Shown piece after piece: positions 8,129 through 14,478 of a stretch of DNA of 14,484 bases. The stretch is from assembly GCA_045541975.1 (NCBI GenBank), contig JAZQKB010000025.1, positions 1-14,484 on the forward strand, written 5' to 3'. A model generated the notes under the pieces. That model saw only the letters and a program-made list of their open reading frames with translations, made no database searches and was not told the DNA's origin. Made by a program: the position numbers and the translations under genes. Within the stretch, counting starts at the first letter, position 1. Each line of letters opens with the position of its first letter. The stretch is from SIG452 sp045541975. GTDB taxonomy: Bacteria > Bacillota > Clostridia > UMGS1840.

Positions 8129-9034
8129 CTAATCAAACAATTCTTCTGCATAGGAAACTGGATCAAAATCCATTAAATCTGCCAACTGCTCTCCAACACC
8201 TATCAATTTCACAGGTAAGCCGGTTTTCTGAACCAACGGAATAATCACGCCGCCTTTTGCTGTGCCATCCAGTTTGGTTAAAATCAAACCGGTTAACCCT
8301 GCAGCTTCGGAAAAGCTTTGTGCCTGCAGTAAGGCATTTTGTCCGGTTGCTGCTTCCACTACCAACAAGGATTCAATAAATTCTGCACCGGTCTGCTGTT
8401 TTAAAATACGGTGCATTTTGGATAATTCATCCATTAACCCTTTTTTGGTTTGCAGCCTTCCCGCAGTGTCACAAATCAGAACATCTTTTCCGGTTTTTTT
8501 CAAATGTTCTGCAGCCTGATAAACCACAGAAGCGGGATCCTGTTCCGCTTCGCCACAGAAGAAATCGGCACCGCTACGTTCCGCCCATACCTGCAACTGC
8601 TCAGTGGCCGCAGCACGGAAGGTATCTGCAGCAGCTAAAATCACAGATTTTCCTTCTTTGGAAAACTGATGCGCCAGTTTTCCTGCGGTGGTGGTCTTTC
8701 CGGCTCCGTTTACACCAACTAAAATCATGATGTAAGGTTTGTTTTCTTTTTTTAACGAATGATCGGGAGAGAGAATCTCAGAAATAATCAATTTAATTTC
8801 TTTTTTGACTTCTTCTGCTTCCGTCAGTCGTTTCTGTTTTACCCGCTGTCTTAATTCTTCGATAATAAAAGCAGAACTTTCTGCACTGATATCAGATAAA
8901 ATCAGAATTTCTTCCAGCTCATCATACAATTCTTCGTCAATTCGTTTAAAAATTTTGAAGGCGTTGTTGATCCCCTCCGACATTGCTTTTTTTGTTTTTG
9001 CAATGCCGCGTTTAAATTTATCAATAAAAAACAT
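8129..9034 (-). CDS. ftsY: Signal recognition particle receptor FtsY
   Basis: SRP-type GTPase that docks ribosome-nascent chain-SRP complexes at the membrane. It has 301 residues: a helical N domain (about 1-90) and a G domain (about 100-301). Motifs are the P-loop GVNGAGKTTT (107-116), DTFRAAATEQL (137-147), DTAGR (189-193), TKLDGTAKGG (253-262) and the terminal GVGEQLADLMDFDP (279-292). There is no long acidic A domain, as is common in Gram-positives; an amphipathic basic N-terminus (FFIDKFKRG) probably contacts the membrane. The start is set at the second ATG (9034): AGGAG (9046-9042) is 7 nt from it but only 1 nt from the first ATG at 9040. The usual DATTGQ motif reads EAATGQ here (227-232), a conservative change. 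It begins 12 nt after the smc stop, with the Shine-Dalgarno immediately following that stop. Confidence 0.97.
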   Translation of the reverse strand: MFFIDKFKRGIAKTKKAMSEGINNAFKIFKRIDEELYDELEEILILSDISAESSAFIIEELRQRVKQKRLTEAEEVKKEIKLIISEILSPDHSLKKENKPYIMILVGVNGAGKTTTAGKLAHQFSKEGKSVILAAADTFRAAATEQLQVWAERSGADFFCGEAEQDPASVVYQAAEHLKKTGKDVLICDTAGRLQTKKGLMDELSKMHRILKQQTGAEFIESLLVVEAATGQNALLQAQSFSEAAGLTGLILTKLDGTAKGGVIIPLVQKTGLPVKLIGVGEQLADLMDFDPVSYAEELFD

Positions 9035-9046
9035 TGCCATACTCCT

Positions 9047-12000
9047 TTAATCTTCGGTAATAACATCTTTCATTTTCAAGGAAACCAGTTTGGTAACCCC
9101 TTTTTCCTGCATGGTTACACCGTATAATGTGTCTGCGTTTTCCATAGTACCACGTCGGTGAGACACTAATATAAACTGCGTTTTATGCTTATAGCTTTTA
9201 ATATACTCTGCGAAACGGTATACATTGACTTCGTCCAATGCTGCTTCAATTTCATCAAATACACAAAACGGCAATGGTTTTAAACTTAAAACAGAAAACA
9301 ACAGTGCAATTGCAGTAAAAGCTTTTTCACCACCCGAGAGTAGCGAAATACTTTCCAGTTTTTTGCCGGGAGGCTGCACAATAATTTCAATGCCACTTTC
9401 CAGCACATTGTCCGGTTCGGTTAAGTTTAACGAAGCGTTACCACCGTTAAAGAGTGCCCGAAATGTTTCTTTAAAGTTTTCGTGAATCAGATCAAATTGC
9501 GTAATAAAATCTGTTTTCATAATGGAAAGCATATCAGAAATTAAAGTTTCCAGTTCTTCTTTGGCTCCTTTTAAGTCATCTTCCTGCTTTTTCATAAAGG
9601 TGTACCGTTCATGAACTTCCCGGTATTCTTCCACGGAAGACAAATTGACATCTCCCAAAGATTTGATTTTTGACTTCAACTCACTGATTCGCTTGCGGTC
9701 ATTTTCCGGTTCTCCCTCTTCGGTAGAGACAAGTTCCAGTCCCTGGGAATAAGTTAACTCGTAGTGTTCCCACAGATCTTCGGTGTATGCTTCAATATCT
9801 GTTTGAAGTTTTTCAGCTTTTACCGTTAATTTAGAAAGCTCCTGCTCCAACAGCAAAAGAGCATCCCGCGCTTGCTTCTGAGCATCCTGTTGCGCAATGA
9901 AGGTTTCATCAATGGATTCTTTTTGCACCCGAACTGCTTCCAGTTCCGCCATGGTATCCTTCAGATGCTGTTTTTCCTGCTTAATTTGCTCCTGCTTAAA
10001 TTCAATATCTTCCGTCAGAGCTTCGTTACGCAGAAGTAATCCGTTAGATTCCTTGTTTTTGTTAGAAAGCTGAACCTCATATTCTTCCTTTTCCGATAAC
10101 ACGGTTTTCTGATGCTCAATTTCATCACGGATTCCCTGTTCAATAAAGGAAAGATATGCTTTCTTCTGATTTAATTCCGAAAGACCTTCTGAGAGAGTTT
10201 CTGCCTGAAGTTTTTTGGAATCAATTGCATAATTCAGATCAGTTTCTTTCTGCACCATAGCGAGAAGCGTTTTGTCTATTTGCTTGATGTCATTTTTTAG
10301 TTCCTCAATGTTGGCACTTTTGGATAAAAATCCGGCAGATTTTAATATCTGGCCACCCACAATGGAGCCACCTGCATTAAAGACTTCTCCGGTCAAGGTT
10401 ACAATACGAAAACTGTGATGATATTTTCTGGCAATGAAAGCGGCTGCCTGATAGCTGTCTACCACCAGAGTTTTACCTAAAAGGCCGGACACAATTCCGC
10501 TGAATTTATCCCGATAAGAAACCAGATCGGTTGCTTTGCCAACCACTCCGTTTTCATTTAAGGCTTCGCCAAAGTCATATGCTCGCTCTTTCACGGTTTT
10601 CACAGGAAGAAATGTAACACGGCCAAGCTCGTGTTTTTTTAAGTAACTGATTGCTTCTTTAGCATCCTCTTCATCTTCCACAACAATATTTTGAAGAGAA
10701 TTGCCCAGCACAGCATCGAAAGCCAATGCTGTTTTTTTATCTGCTTTGATAATATCTGCTAAGGTCCCATAAAGCGTAACATCCCCCAGCAACCCGTTTT
10801 TTGAGGCAGAAAAAATTTCCTTAACGCTTTTCTGATATCCTTCGTAGTTCTTCTCCATTTCGGAAAGGTACATCACCTTCCCTTGCTTGGTATTTCGTTC
10901 CACAGTCAGTTCAGAACGTTTGAAACGGCTTTCTTCTAAGTTCTTTTGCAACTCTTCTACTTCCCGGTACAATCCGTCAATTTCGTTCTGAAGATGAGAA
11001 AACGCTTCCATTTCTGTTTCGATATTTTTTCGGTTTTCTTTTAACTGATTGATTTTCTCTTCACGGTCAGAAATTAATGCTTCATAACGGTTCAGACGCA
11101 TCTTATCGGTTTCGGTTTCGTTATTTAAACGCTCAATATCACGGATATTGCGTTCAATTTCCACCTGATATAAATTAATCTGATTTTCAAACGCTGCAAT
11201 GTTATATTCGTAGTCTTTTTCTTTTTTGTGAAATTCTTCGGTCAGCAAATCAGCTTCCCGACGCTTTTGACTTAGTTTTAGGGCTTCCTGATCCAGTTCT
11301 TCAATCCGTTTGTTTGCCGTATCTATATCAGCAGTCAGCTTTTCTTGTTTGGAATTTAGTTCCGAAAGTAATTCTCTGTATTTTTTCAGATGACGGCACC
11401 AGTACCGAATTTCCAATATCCGGAGTTCATCTTTTAATTCCAAGTAGGCTGCTGCTTTTCTAGAAGACTTTTCCAATCCGGGAAGACGCTGTTCCAATTC
11501 AGCCAAAATATCATTTAAACGAAGCAAGTTATCATTGGTCTGATTCAGTTTTCGTTCCGCTTCGTCCTTTTTATGGCGGTATTTGGAAATACCTGCTGCT
11601 TCTTCAAAGAAATTTCTGCGGTCCTGCGGTTTACCGGAAATAATTTCATCAATTTTCCCCTGTCCAACGATGGAGTAACCGTCACGCCCGAGACCTGTGT
11701 CCATGAAGAGTTCGTTGATATCCTTCATACGGCAAGGAGATTTATTGATAAAATACTCCCCTTCGCCGGAACGGTAAACACGGCGGGTTACCATAACTTC
11801 GTCAAAATCAATTTGCAAAGCATGATCAGAATTATCTATGGTGACAGAAACTTCAGCATAGTTCATTGGCTTTCTTCTGGCGGTGCCTGAAAAAATAACA
11901 TCCTGCATATTTCCACCACGAAGAGACTTTGCACGGGACTCCCCTAAAACCCAACGGATTGCATCGGAAATATTACTCTTGCCGCTGCCGTTGGGACCAA

Positions 12001-12088
12001 CAATGGTGGTGACGCCTCCAGTAAAGTCTAATACAGTTTTATCGGGAAAAGATTTGAAGCCATTTAGTTCAATGGTTTTTAAGTACAT
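9047..12088 (-). CDS. smc: Chromosome partition protein SMC, short-armed
   Basis: Structural-maintenance-of-chromosomes ATPase that, with ScpA and ScpB, organises and separates the nucleoid. It has 1013 residues, against roughly 1180-1190 for typical bacterial SMC. The order is complete. The N-terminal head has Walker A GPNGSGKS (31-38) and the SIVGQGKIDEI segment (139-149). The first coiled coil spans about 170-420, the hinge about 425-590 with GLLGD and NAGGSIVGGQ, and the second coiled coil about 590-850. The C-terminal head has signature LLSGGEKAF (916-924), Walker B CVFDEIEAALDE (942-953) and SHRRGTME (976-983). No domain is lost; the shortfall is shared about equally by the two arms. 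AAAGGA lies 10 nt before the ATG. A promoter (12147-12175) makes it the first gene of the probable six-gene operon. Confidence 0.97.
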   Translation of the reverse strand: MYLKTIELNGFKSFPDKTVLDFTGGVTTIVGPNGSGKSNISDAIRWVLGESRAKSLRGGNMQDVIFSGTARRKPMNYAEVSVTIDNSDHALQIDFDEVMVTRRVYRSGEGEYFINKSPCRMKDINELFMDTGLGRDGYSIVGQGKIDEIISGKPQDRRNFFEEAAGISKYRHKKDEAERKLNQTNDNLLRLNDILAELEQRLPGLEKSSRKAAAYLELKDELRILEIRYWCRHLKKYRELLSELNSKQEKLTADIDTANKRIEELDQEALKLSQKRREADLLTEEFHKKEKDYEYNIAAFENQINLYQVEIERNIRDIERLNNETETDKMRLNRYEALISDREEKINQLKENRKNIETEMEAFSHLQNEIDGLYREVEELQKNLEESRFKRSELTVERNTKQGKVMYLSEMEKNYEGYQKSVKEIFSASKNGLLGDVTLYGTLADIIKADKKTALAFDAVLGNSLQNIVVEDEEDAKEAISYLKKHELGRVTFLPVKTVKERAYDFGEALNENGVVGKATDLVSYRDKFSGIVSGLLGKTLVVDSYQAAAFIARKYHHSFRIVTLTGEVFNAGGSIVGGQILKSAGFLSKSANIEELKNDIKQIDKTLLAMVQKETDLNYAIDSKKLQAETLSEGLSELNQKKAYLSFIEQGIRDEIEHQKTVLSEKEEYEVQLSNKNKESNGLLLRNEALTEDIEFKQEQIKQEKQHLKDTMAELEAVRVQKESIDETFIAQQDAQKQARDALLLLEQELSKLTVKAEKLQTDIEAYTEDLWEHYELTYSQGLELVSTEEGEPENDRKRISELKSKIKSLGDVNLSSVEEYREVHERYTFMKKQEDDLKGAKEELETLISDMLSIMKTDFITQFDLIHENFKETFRALFNGGNASLNLTEPDNVLESGIEIIVQPPGKKLESISLLSGGEKAFTAIALLFSVLSLKPLPFCVFDEIEAALDEVNVYRFAEYIKSYKHKTQFILVSHRRGTMENADTLYGVTMQEKGVTKLVSLKMKDVITED

Positions 12089-12146
12089 ACTAATGTTTTC
12101 CTTTTCTGATAATTTCTGACAAACGATAGATAAATTGAATCATTTT

Positions 12147-12175
12147 ATTATAACAAAAATTCGTGGAAAAAGCAA
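12147..12175 (-). promoter_or_regulatory. Promoter for the smc operon, embedded in the folC terminator
   Basis: Minus-strand -35 TTGCTT (12175-12170), 17-bp spacer, -10 TATAAT (12152-12147). The predicted start is near 12140, with a leader of about 50 nt. The -35 hexamer sits in the loop and the spacer in the 3' arm of the terminator hairpin at 12153-12190. The -10 is perfect; the -35 is a partial match. Confidence 0.65.
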
Positions 12176-12190
12176 GTGTTTTCCACGAAT
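12153..12190 (-). terminator. Intrinsic terminator after folT-folC
   Basis: Minus-strand stem ATTCGTGGAAAA (12190-12179) pairs with TTTTCCACGAAT (12170-12159), 12 bp perfect, with an 8-nt loop, running directly into a short T tract (ATTTTTG). It begins 7 nt after the folT-folC stop. The T run is short, so termination may be incomplete and some read-through into smc is possible. Confidence 0.8.
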
Positions 12191-12196
12191 TTCCTG

Positions 12197-13966
12197 TTAT
12201 TTTTTTCGGTTTTTTTCGATAATTTGATGCAAATCCTGATAGAGATACAACGAACCGCATACCACAATGAGTTTTTGAGTATCTTTTGCAGCTGAAATTG
12301 CAGTCTCTAACTTTGAAAAAGCAGTTCCAAAAACACCGCTTTCTTCCCCAATTTGACAGAGGTTTTCAGGCGTTTCACTTCGCTCATTATTTGCAACTGA
12401 GGTAAAATAAAAGGTTTCGCCCGAAAATACAGATAAGCTTTCCGCAATATCTTTATCTTTCATAAATGCAGATACAAATATTTTTTCGGTATCGGGATAA
12501 TATCTGTTCAAACTTTTTTTCAGTGCCAGCATTCCATTTAAATTATGGGCACCGTCAAACAGAATCCCTTCTGCCACCATTTCTAATCTACCGATATGTC
12601 TGGCTTCTTTCAGTCCTGCCCGGATATTATTTTCTGTAAGATTCAAATAAAGAGCCGTCTCCACCGCCAAAGATGCATTTTCAATTTGATGATACCCCGA
12701 AATACCGCAAACAAGGTCTGTTAATTGTCCATAAGAAAAAACTTCAAAACAGTTTTCAGGCTCACTAATAGAGGGTGTTTTAGTCACATACAATGGTGCA
12801 TTCTTCTCTTTGGCAACCGAAGTTAAAACAGCCATTGCAGCAGCATCCTGGGCAAGTGTAATCAACGGAACACCTTCTTTAATAATTCCGGCTTTTTCGT
12901 AAGCAATTTTATCAACAGTATTACCTAAGTAAGCAACGTGGTCGATAGCAATTCTGGTGATTACGGTAGCAAGCGGTTTTTTCACTACATTGGTAGCATC
13001 AAAACGACCGCCAAGTCCTGTTTCCAAAACGACAACGTCACAATTTCGCTCCAGAAAATAGCAAAATGCAACCGCAGTCCACACCTCAAATTGAGATGGA
13101 ATTTCACCCGTCGCTTCCTTGACTTTCGGCAGATGACTTTCTATTTTCAAAAGAAGCCGTTCTAAATCCGCATCGGAAATTTCAACGCCGTCAATGGAGA
13201 TTCTTTCATTGACACGAAGCATATTAGGAGAAATAAATTTGCCGGTCTTCTTGCCGGATTTTGTGAGCATTGTCTGTAAAAATGCACAGACAGAGCCTTT
13301 TCCGTTGGTCCCTGCCACATGAATGACCGAAAGTTTATCCTGAGGGTTTCCCACGCATTCCAAAAGCTTTGAAATCCGTTCCAATCCTAAATTTATTACA
13401 GTTTGAAAACTATTGGCATACCGAACAAATTCCTGCTTAGAAGGTTGTTGTAACTCCTTTAAATGACCAGAAAGTGCCCGAAGCAAAAAGTACCCCATTA
13501 CAATTTCCACCGGAATTTTAATCAGGCATTGCAGCATCCGCTCCCAGATGACAAAACCAACCAGGTGCATTCCCCCACGGAACATTGCACCCCAAATACT
13601 GCCTAAAATCAAGTCAATAACGATTCCCTTAATCAAGACACAAAGTGAAATTCTCAATAGTGTTTTCTCTTTTTTATGGAGGAATAAGCCGTAAAAAACA
13701 CCGTGCAAAATGGCGTTCAATGTCCATCCAAAGAAAAACGCCATCCCCTTACTGTTAAACAGCATTCCGGCAATATCCGAAAGTCCGCCGGCTACACCAC
13801 CCCATACAGGGCCAAACATTGCACCTGCCAAAGAAATCGGAACGAAACCAAAATCCAGCCGGAACACCGGAGTTAGCTGAAGCGAAAGCAACCGTACCAA
13901 CACAATGTTTAGAGCAATCAAAAATGCCAGATAAACCAATTTTTTTAATTTTCTTTTTTCAGACAT
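12197..13966 (-). CDS. folC: Fusion of ECF folate transporter S component (FolT) and folylpolyglutamate synthase/dihydrofolate synthase (FolC)
   Basis: One 589-residue ORF carries two proteins usually made separately. Residues 1 to about 170 are a hydrophobic FolT-type S component with about six membrane segments and the segment RLDFGFVPISLAGAMFGPV (36-54); it would bind folate and work with a shared ECF energising module encoded elsewhere. Residues about 178-589 are FolC, which ligates glutamate to folates using ATP. Its motifs are the P-loop HVAGTNGKGS (216-225), NERISIDG (253-260), ETGLGGRFDATNVV (315-328), DHVAYLGNT (342-350), AYEKAGIIK (355-363), FDGAHN (470-475) and CGSLYLYQ (570-577). 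There is no in-frame start codon with an RBS at the junction, so separate FolC synthesis is not evident. The start ATG has AAAGGA 7 nt upstream and lies downstream of a THF riboswitch. Domain calls are firm; a joint import-and-trapping role is inferred. Confidence 0.93.
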   Translation of the reverse strand: MSEKRKLKKLVYLAFLIALNIVLVRLLSLQLTPVFRLDFGFVPISLAGAMFGPVWGGVAGGLSDIAGMLFNSKGMAFFFGWTLNAILHGVFYGLFLHKKEKTLLRISLCVLIKGIVIDLILGSIWGAMFRGGMHLVGFVIWERMLQCLIKIPVEIVMGYFLLRALSGHLKELQQPSKQEFVRYANSFQTVINLGLERISKLLECVGNPQDKLSVIHVAGTNGKGSVCAFLQTMLTKSGKKTGKFISPNMLRVNERISIDGVEISDADLERLLLKIESHLPKVKEATGEIPSQFEVWTAVAFCYFLERNCDVVVLETGLGGRFDATNVVKKPLATVITRIAIDHVAYLGNTVDKIAYEKAGIIKEGVPLITLAQDAAAMAVLTSVAKEKNAPLYVTKTPSISEPENCFEVFSYGQLTDLVCGISGYHQIENASLAVETALYLNLTENNIRAGLKEARHIGRLEMVAEGILFDGAHNLNGMLALKKSLNRYYPDTEKIFVSAFMKDKDIAESLSVFSGETFYFTSVANNERSETPENLCQIGEESGVFGTAFSKLETAISAAKDTQKLIVVCGSLYLYQDLHQIIEKNRKK

Positions 13967-13973
13967 AAAAAAA

Positions 13974-14002
13974 TCCTTTCTTGTACCACACTACAAAAAG
14001 GA
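13974..14002 (-). promoter_or_regulatory. Shine-Dalgarno-sequestering hairpin of the folT riboswitch
   Basis: In the mRNA, UCCUUU (14002-13997) pairs with the Shine-Dalgarno AAAGGA (13979-13974). After one bulged G (13980), UUGUA (13996-13992) pairs with UACAA (13985-13981). The loop is GUGUGG (13991-13986). This makes an 11-bp stem that buries the ribosome binding site of folT-folC. The pairing is read from sequence; that it acts as the OFF state is inference from the mechanism common in this riboswitch class. Confidence 0.75.
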
Positions 14003-14057
14003 CGCAAATCGCCGAATCACACAAAAAATGATACGGCCTGTGTATTCTTTTGTAGCA
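13989..14057 (-). promoter_or_regulatory. Candidate antisequestor stem of the folT riboswitch
   Basis: UGCUACAAAAG (14057-14047) can pair with CUUUUUGUAGUG (14000-13989), with one bulged U and two G-U pairs at its base. The 5' arm overlaps the 3' strand of aptamer helix P1 (14054-14058). The 3' arm overlaps the strand that sequesters the Shine-Dalgarno. The enclosed segment holds a further hairpin, GCCG-U-AUCA with UGAU-U-CGGC (14011-14037). Ligand-stabilised P1 would disfavour this stem and so favour the sequestor. Confidence 0.65.
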
Positions 14058-14212
14058 ACGGAATGCGGAAATAACATCGCAGATTCTTTTGGTATCTTTT
14101 GGTATCTTTTGGTATCATTTGGCATCTTTTGATACCCTACACCTTTTCAATCTTTCGTAAAAGAGACAACTTCCCGTTCTCTTTTCACTTAACGCATTAT
14201 TTCCTACTCTGC
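14055..14212 (-). promoter_or_regulatory. Tetrahydrofolate (THF) riboswitch aptamer with enlarged P4
   Basis: RNA aptamer that binds reduced folates and controls folate transport or synthesis genes. Conserved strings visible on the minus strand are GAGUAG (14209-14204), GCGUUAAGUG (14195-14186), the L3 GGGAAGUU region, ACGAA (14158-14154) and GCAUUCCG (14066-14059). Helices: P1 AGCAG/UUGCU (14213-14209 with 14058-14054), P2 GGAAAUAA/UUAUUUCC (14204-14197 with 14074-14067), P3 AAAAGAGA/UCUCUUUU (14185-14178 with 14166-14159), P4 AGAUU/AAUCU (14153-14149 with 14085-14081). The loop-L3 to J2/1 pseudoknot is GGAA (14174-14171) with UUCC (14063-14060), differing from the textbook GGAUG/CAUCC but still complementary. 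P4 carries 63 extra nucleotides, making the aptamer about 158 nt where about 90-100 is usual. It lies directly upstream of folT-folC, as expected. Confidence 0.9.
14081..14136 (-). repeat. 10-nt tandem repeat inside riboswitch helix P4
   Basis: Plus-strand units of 10 nt run head to tail: ggtatctttt at 14091-14100 and 14101-14110, ggtatcattt at 14111-14120 and ggcatctttt at 14121-14130. A diverged copy (agattctttt, 14081-14090) precedes them and gatacc (14131-14136) caps the array. In the RNA the GGUAUC at 14136-14131 forms a perfect 6-bp hairpin with GAUGCC (14126-14121) around AAAA, but could equally pair with the GAUACC of the next three units. The array reads as a small slippage-prone expansion of P4. 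Confidence 0.85.
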
Positions 14213-14243
14213 TTTTTTCGGGGACATCATCCTCGATGCAACT

Positions 14244-14272
14244 ATCATACACCTATTACCGTTTTTTGTCAA
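14244..14272 (-). promoter_or_regulatory. Sigma-A promoter for the THF riboswitch and folT-folC
   Basis: Minus-strand -35 TTGACA (14272-14267), 17-bp spacer, -10 TATGAT (14249-14244). The start should be near 14237, about 25 nt before aptamer helix P1. The leader from here to the folT ATG is about 270 nt; apart from the short 5' end it is accounted for by the aptamer and expression platform. Confidence 0.88.
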
Positions 14273-14303
14273 TAGATAATCGGTGATTTTGACCACTTTT
14301 TAG

Positions 14304-14342
14304 AAAAAAAGAATTGCAAGATTTCTCATGCAATTCTTTTTT
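14304..14342. terminator. Bidirectional intrinsic terminator
   Basis: GAATTGCA (14311-14318) and TGCAATTC (14329-14336) form an 8-bp perfect stem with a 10-nt loop. It is flanked by seven A on the left (14304-14310) and six T on the right (14337-14342), so it has a U tract when read from either strand. It separates the folate unit from the putative insertion sequence. Whether it belongs to the host or the element is unknown. Confidence 0.75.
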
Positions 14343-14358
14343 CATTGTATAACGAAAA

Positions 14359-14377
14359 CCACCAGCAATGCTGGTGG
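14359..14377. repeat. Perfect 8-bp hairpin at the putative IS left end
   Basis: CCACCAGC-AAT-GCTGGTGG, a GC-rich stem with a 3-nt loop in otherwise AT-rich DNA. Read on the minus strand it is followed by TTTTCG, so it might also weakly terminate transcription leaving the element. Subterminal hairpins of this kind are what the single-strand transposases of IS200/IS605 elements recognise; that role here is inferred. Confidence 0.6.
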
Positions 14378-14409
14378 AATAAAAAAGCTTTAGCTATGCA
14401 TAGAAAAAA

Positions 14410-14473
14410 GAATCCTCCTTTGATATAATAAAGGCAGGTCTAGCCAACCGCCTAATCAATCAAAGGAGGAATC
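14410..14473 (+). promoter_or_regulatory. Leader inverted repeat that can occlude the ribosome binding site
   Basis: GAATCCTCCTTTGAT (14410-14424) is complementary to ATCAAAGGAGGAATC (14459-14473) except for one position, and the right arm contains the Shine-Dalgarno AAAGGAGGA. A second stem is nested inside: AGGC-a-GGT with ACC-GCCT (14432-14453). A transcript entering from upstream would hide the start site. One beginning at the internal promoter (start near 14436) would lack the left arm and be translatable. Confidence 0.7.
14421..14429 (+). promoter_or_regulatory. Extended -10 promoter for the right-edge plus-strand gene
   Basis: TGATATAAT gives a TGn extended -10 with a perfect TATAAT (14424-14429). 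No good -35 is seen at the proper distance (tagaaa, 14401-14406), which an extended -10 can tolerate. It overlaps the left arm of the RBS-occluding repeat. Confidence 0.6.
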
Positions 14474-14478
14474 AAGTG

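Noticed and set aside
9035..9040. FtsY start at the first ATG
   Set aside because: It is only 1 nt from the Shine-Dalgarno; the ATG two codons later has 7-nt spacing.
11573..12119. Plus-strand frames opposite the smc N-terminus
   Set aside because: They are antisense shadows of the conserved SMC head, with no RBS and no recognisable domain.
12197..13966. Two separate genes, folT and folC, joined by a sequencing frameshift
   Set aside because: The frame is open throughout, both domains are in the same frame, and no start codon follows the SD-like sequence at the joint. A fusion is the simplest reading, though raw reads should be checked.
14081..14136. Miniature CRISPR array
   Set aside because: Units are 10 nt with no spacers between them, and the array lies inside a recognisable aptamer helix. 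It is a simple tandem repeat.
14288..14316. Plus-strand promoter starting with TTGACC upstream of the terminator
   Set aside because: No acceptable -10 lies 16-18 bp downstream, and any transcript would meet the terminator at once.
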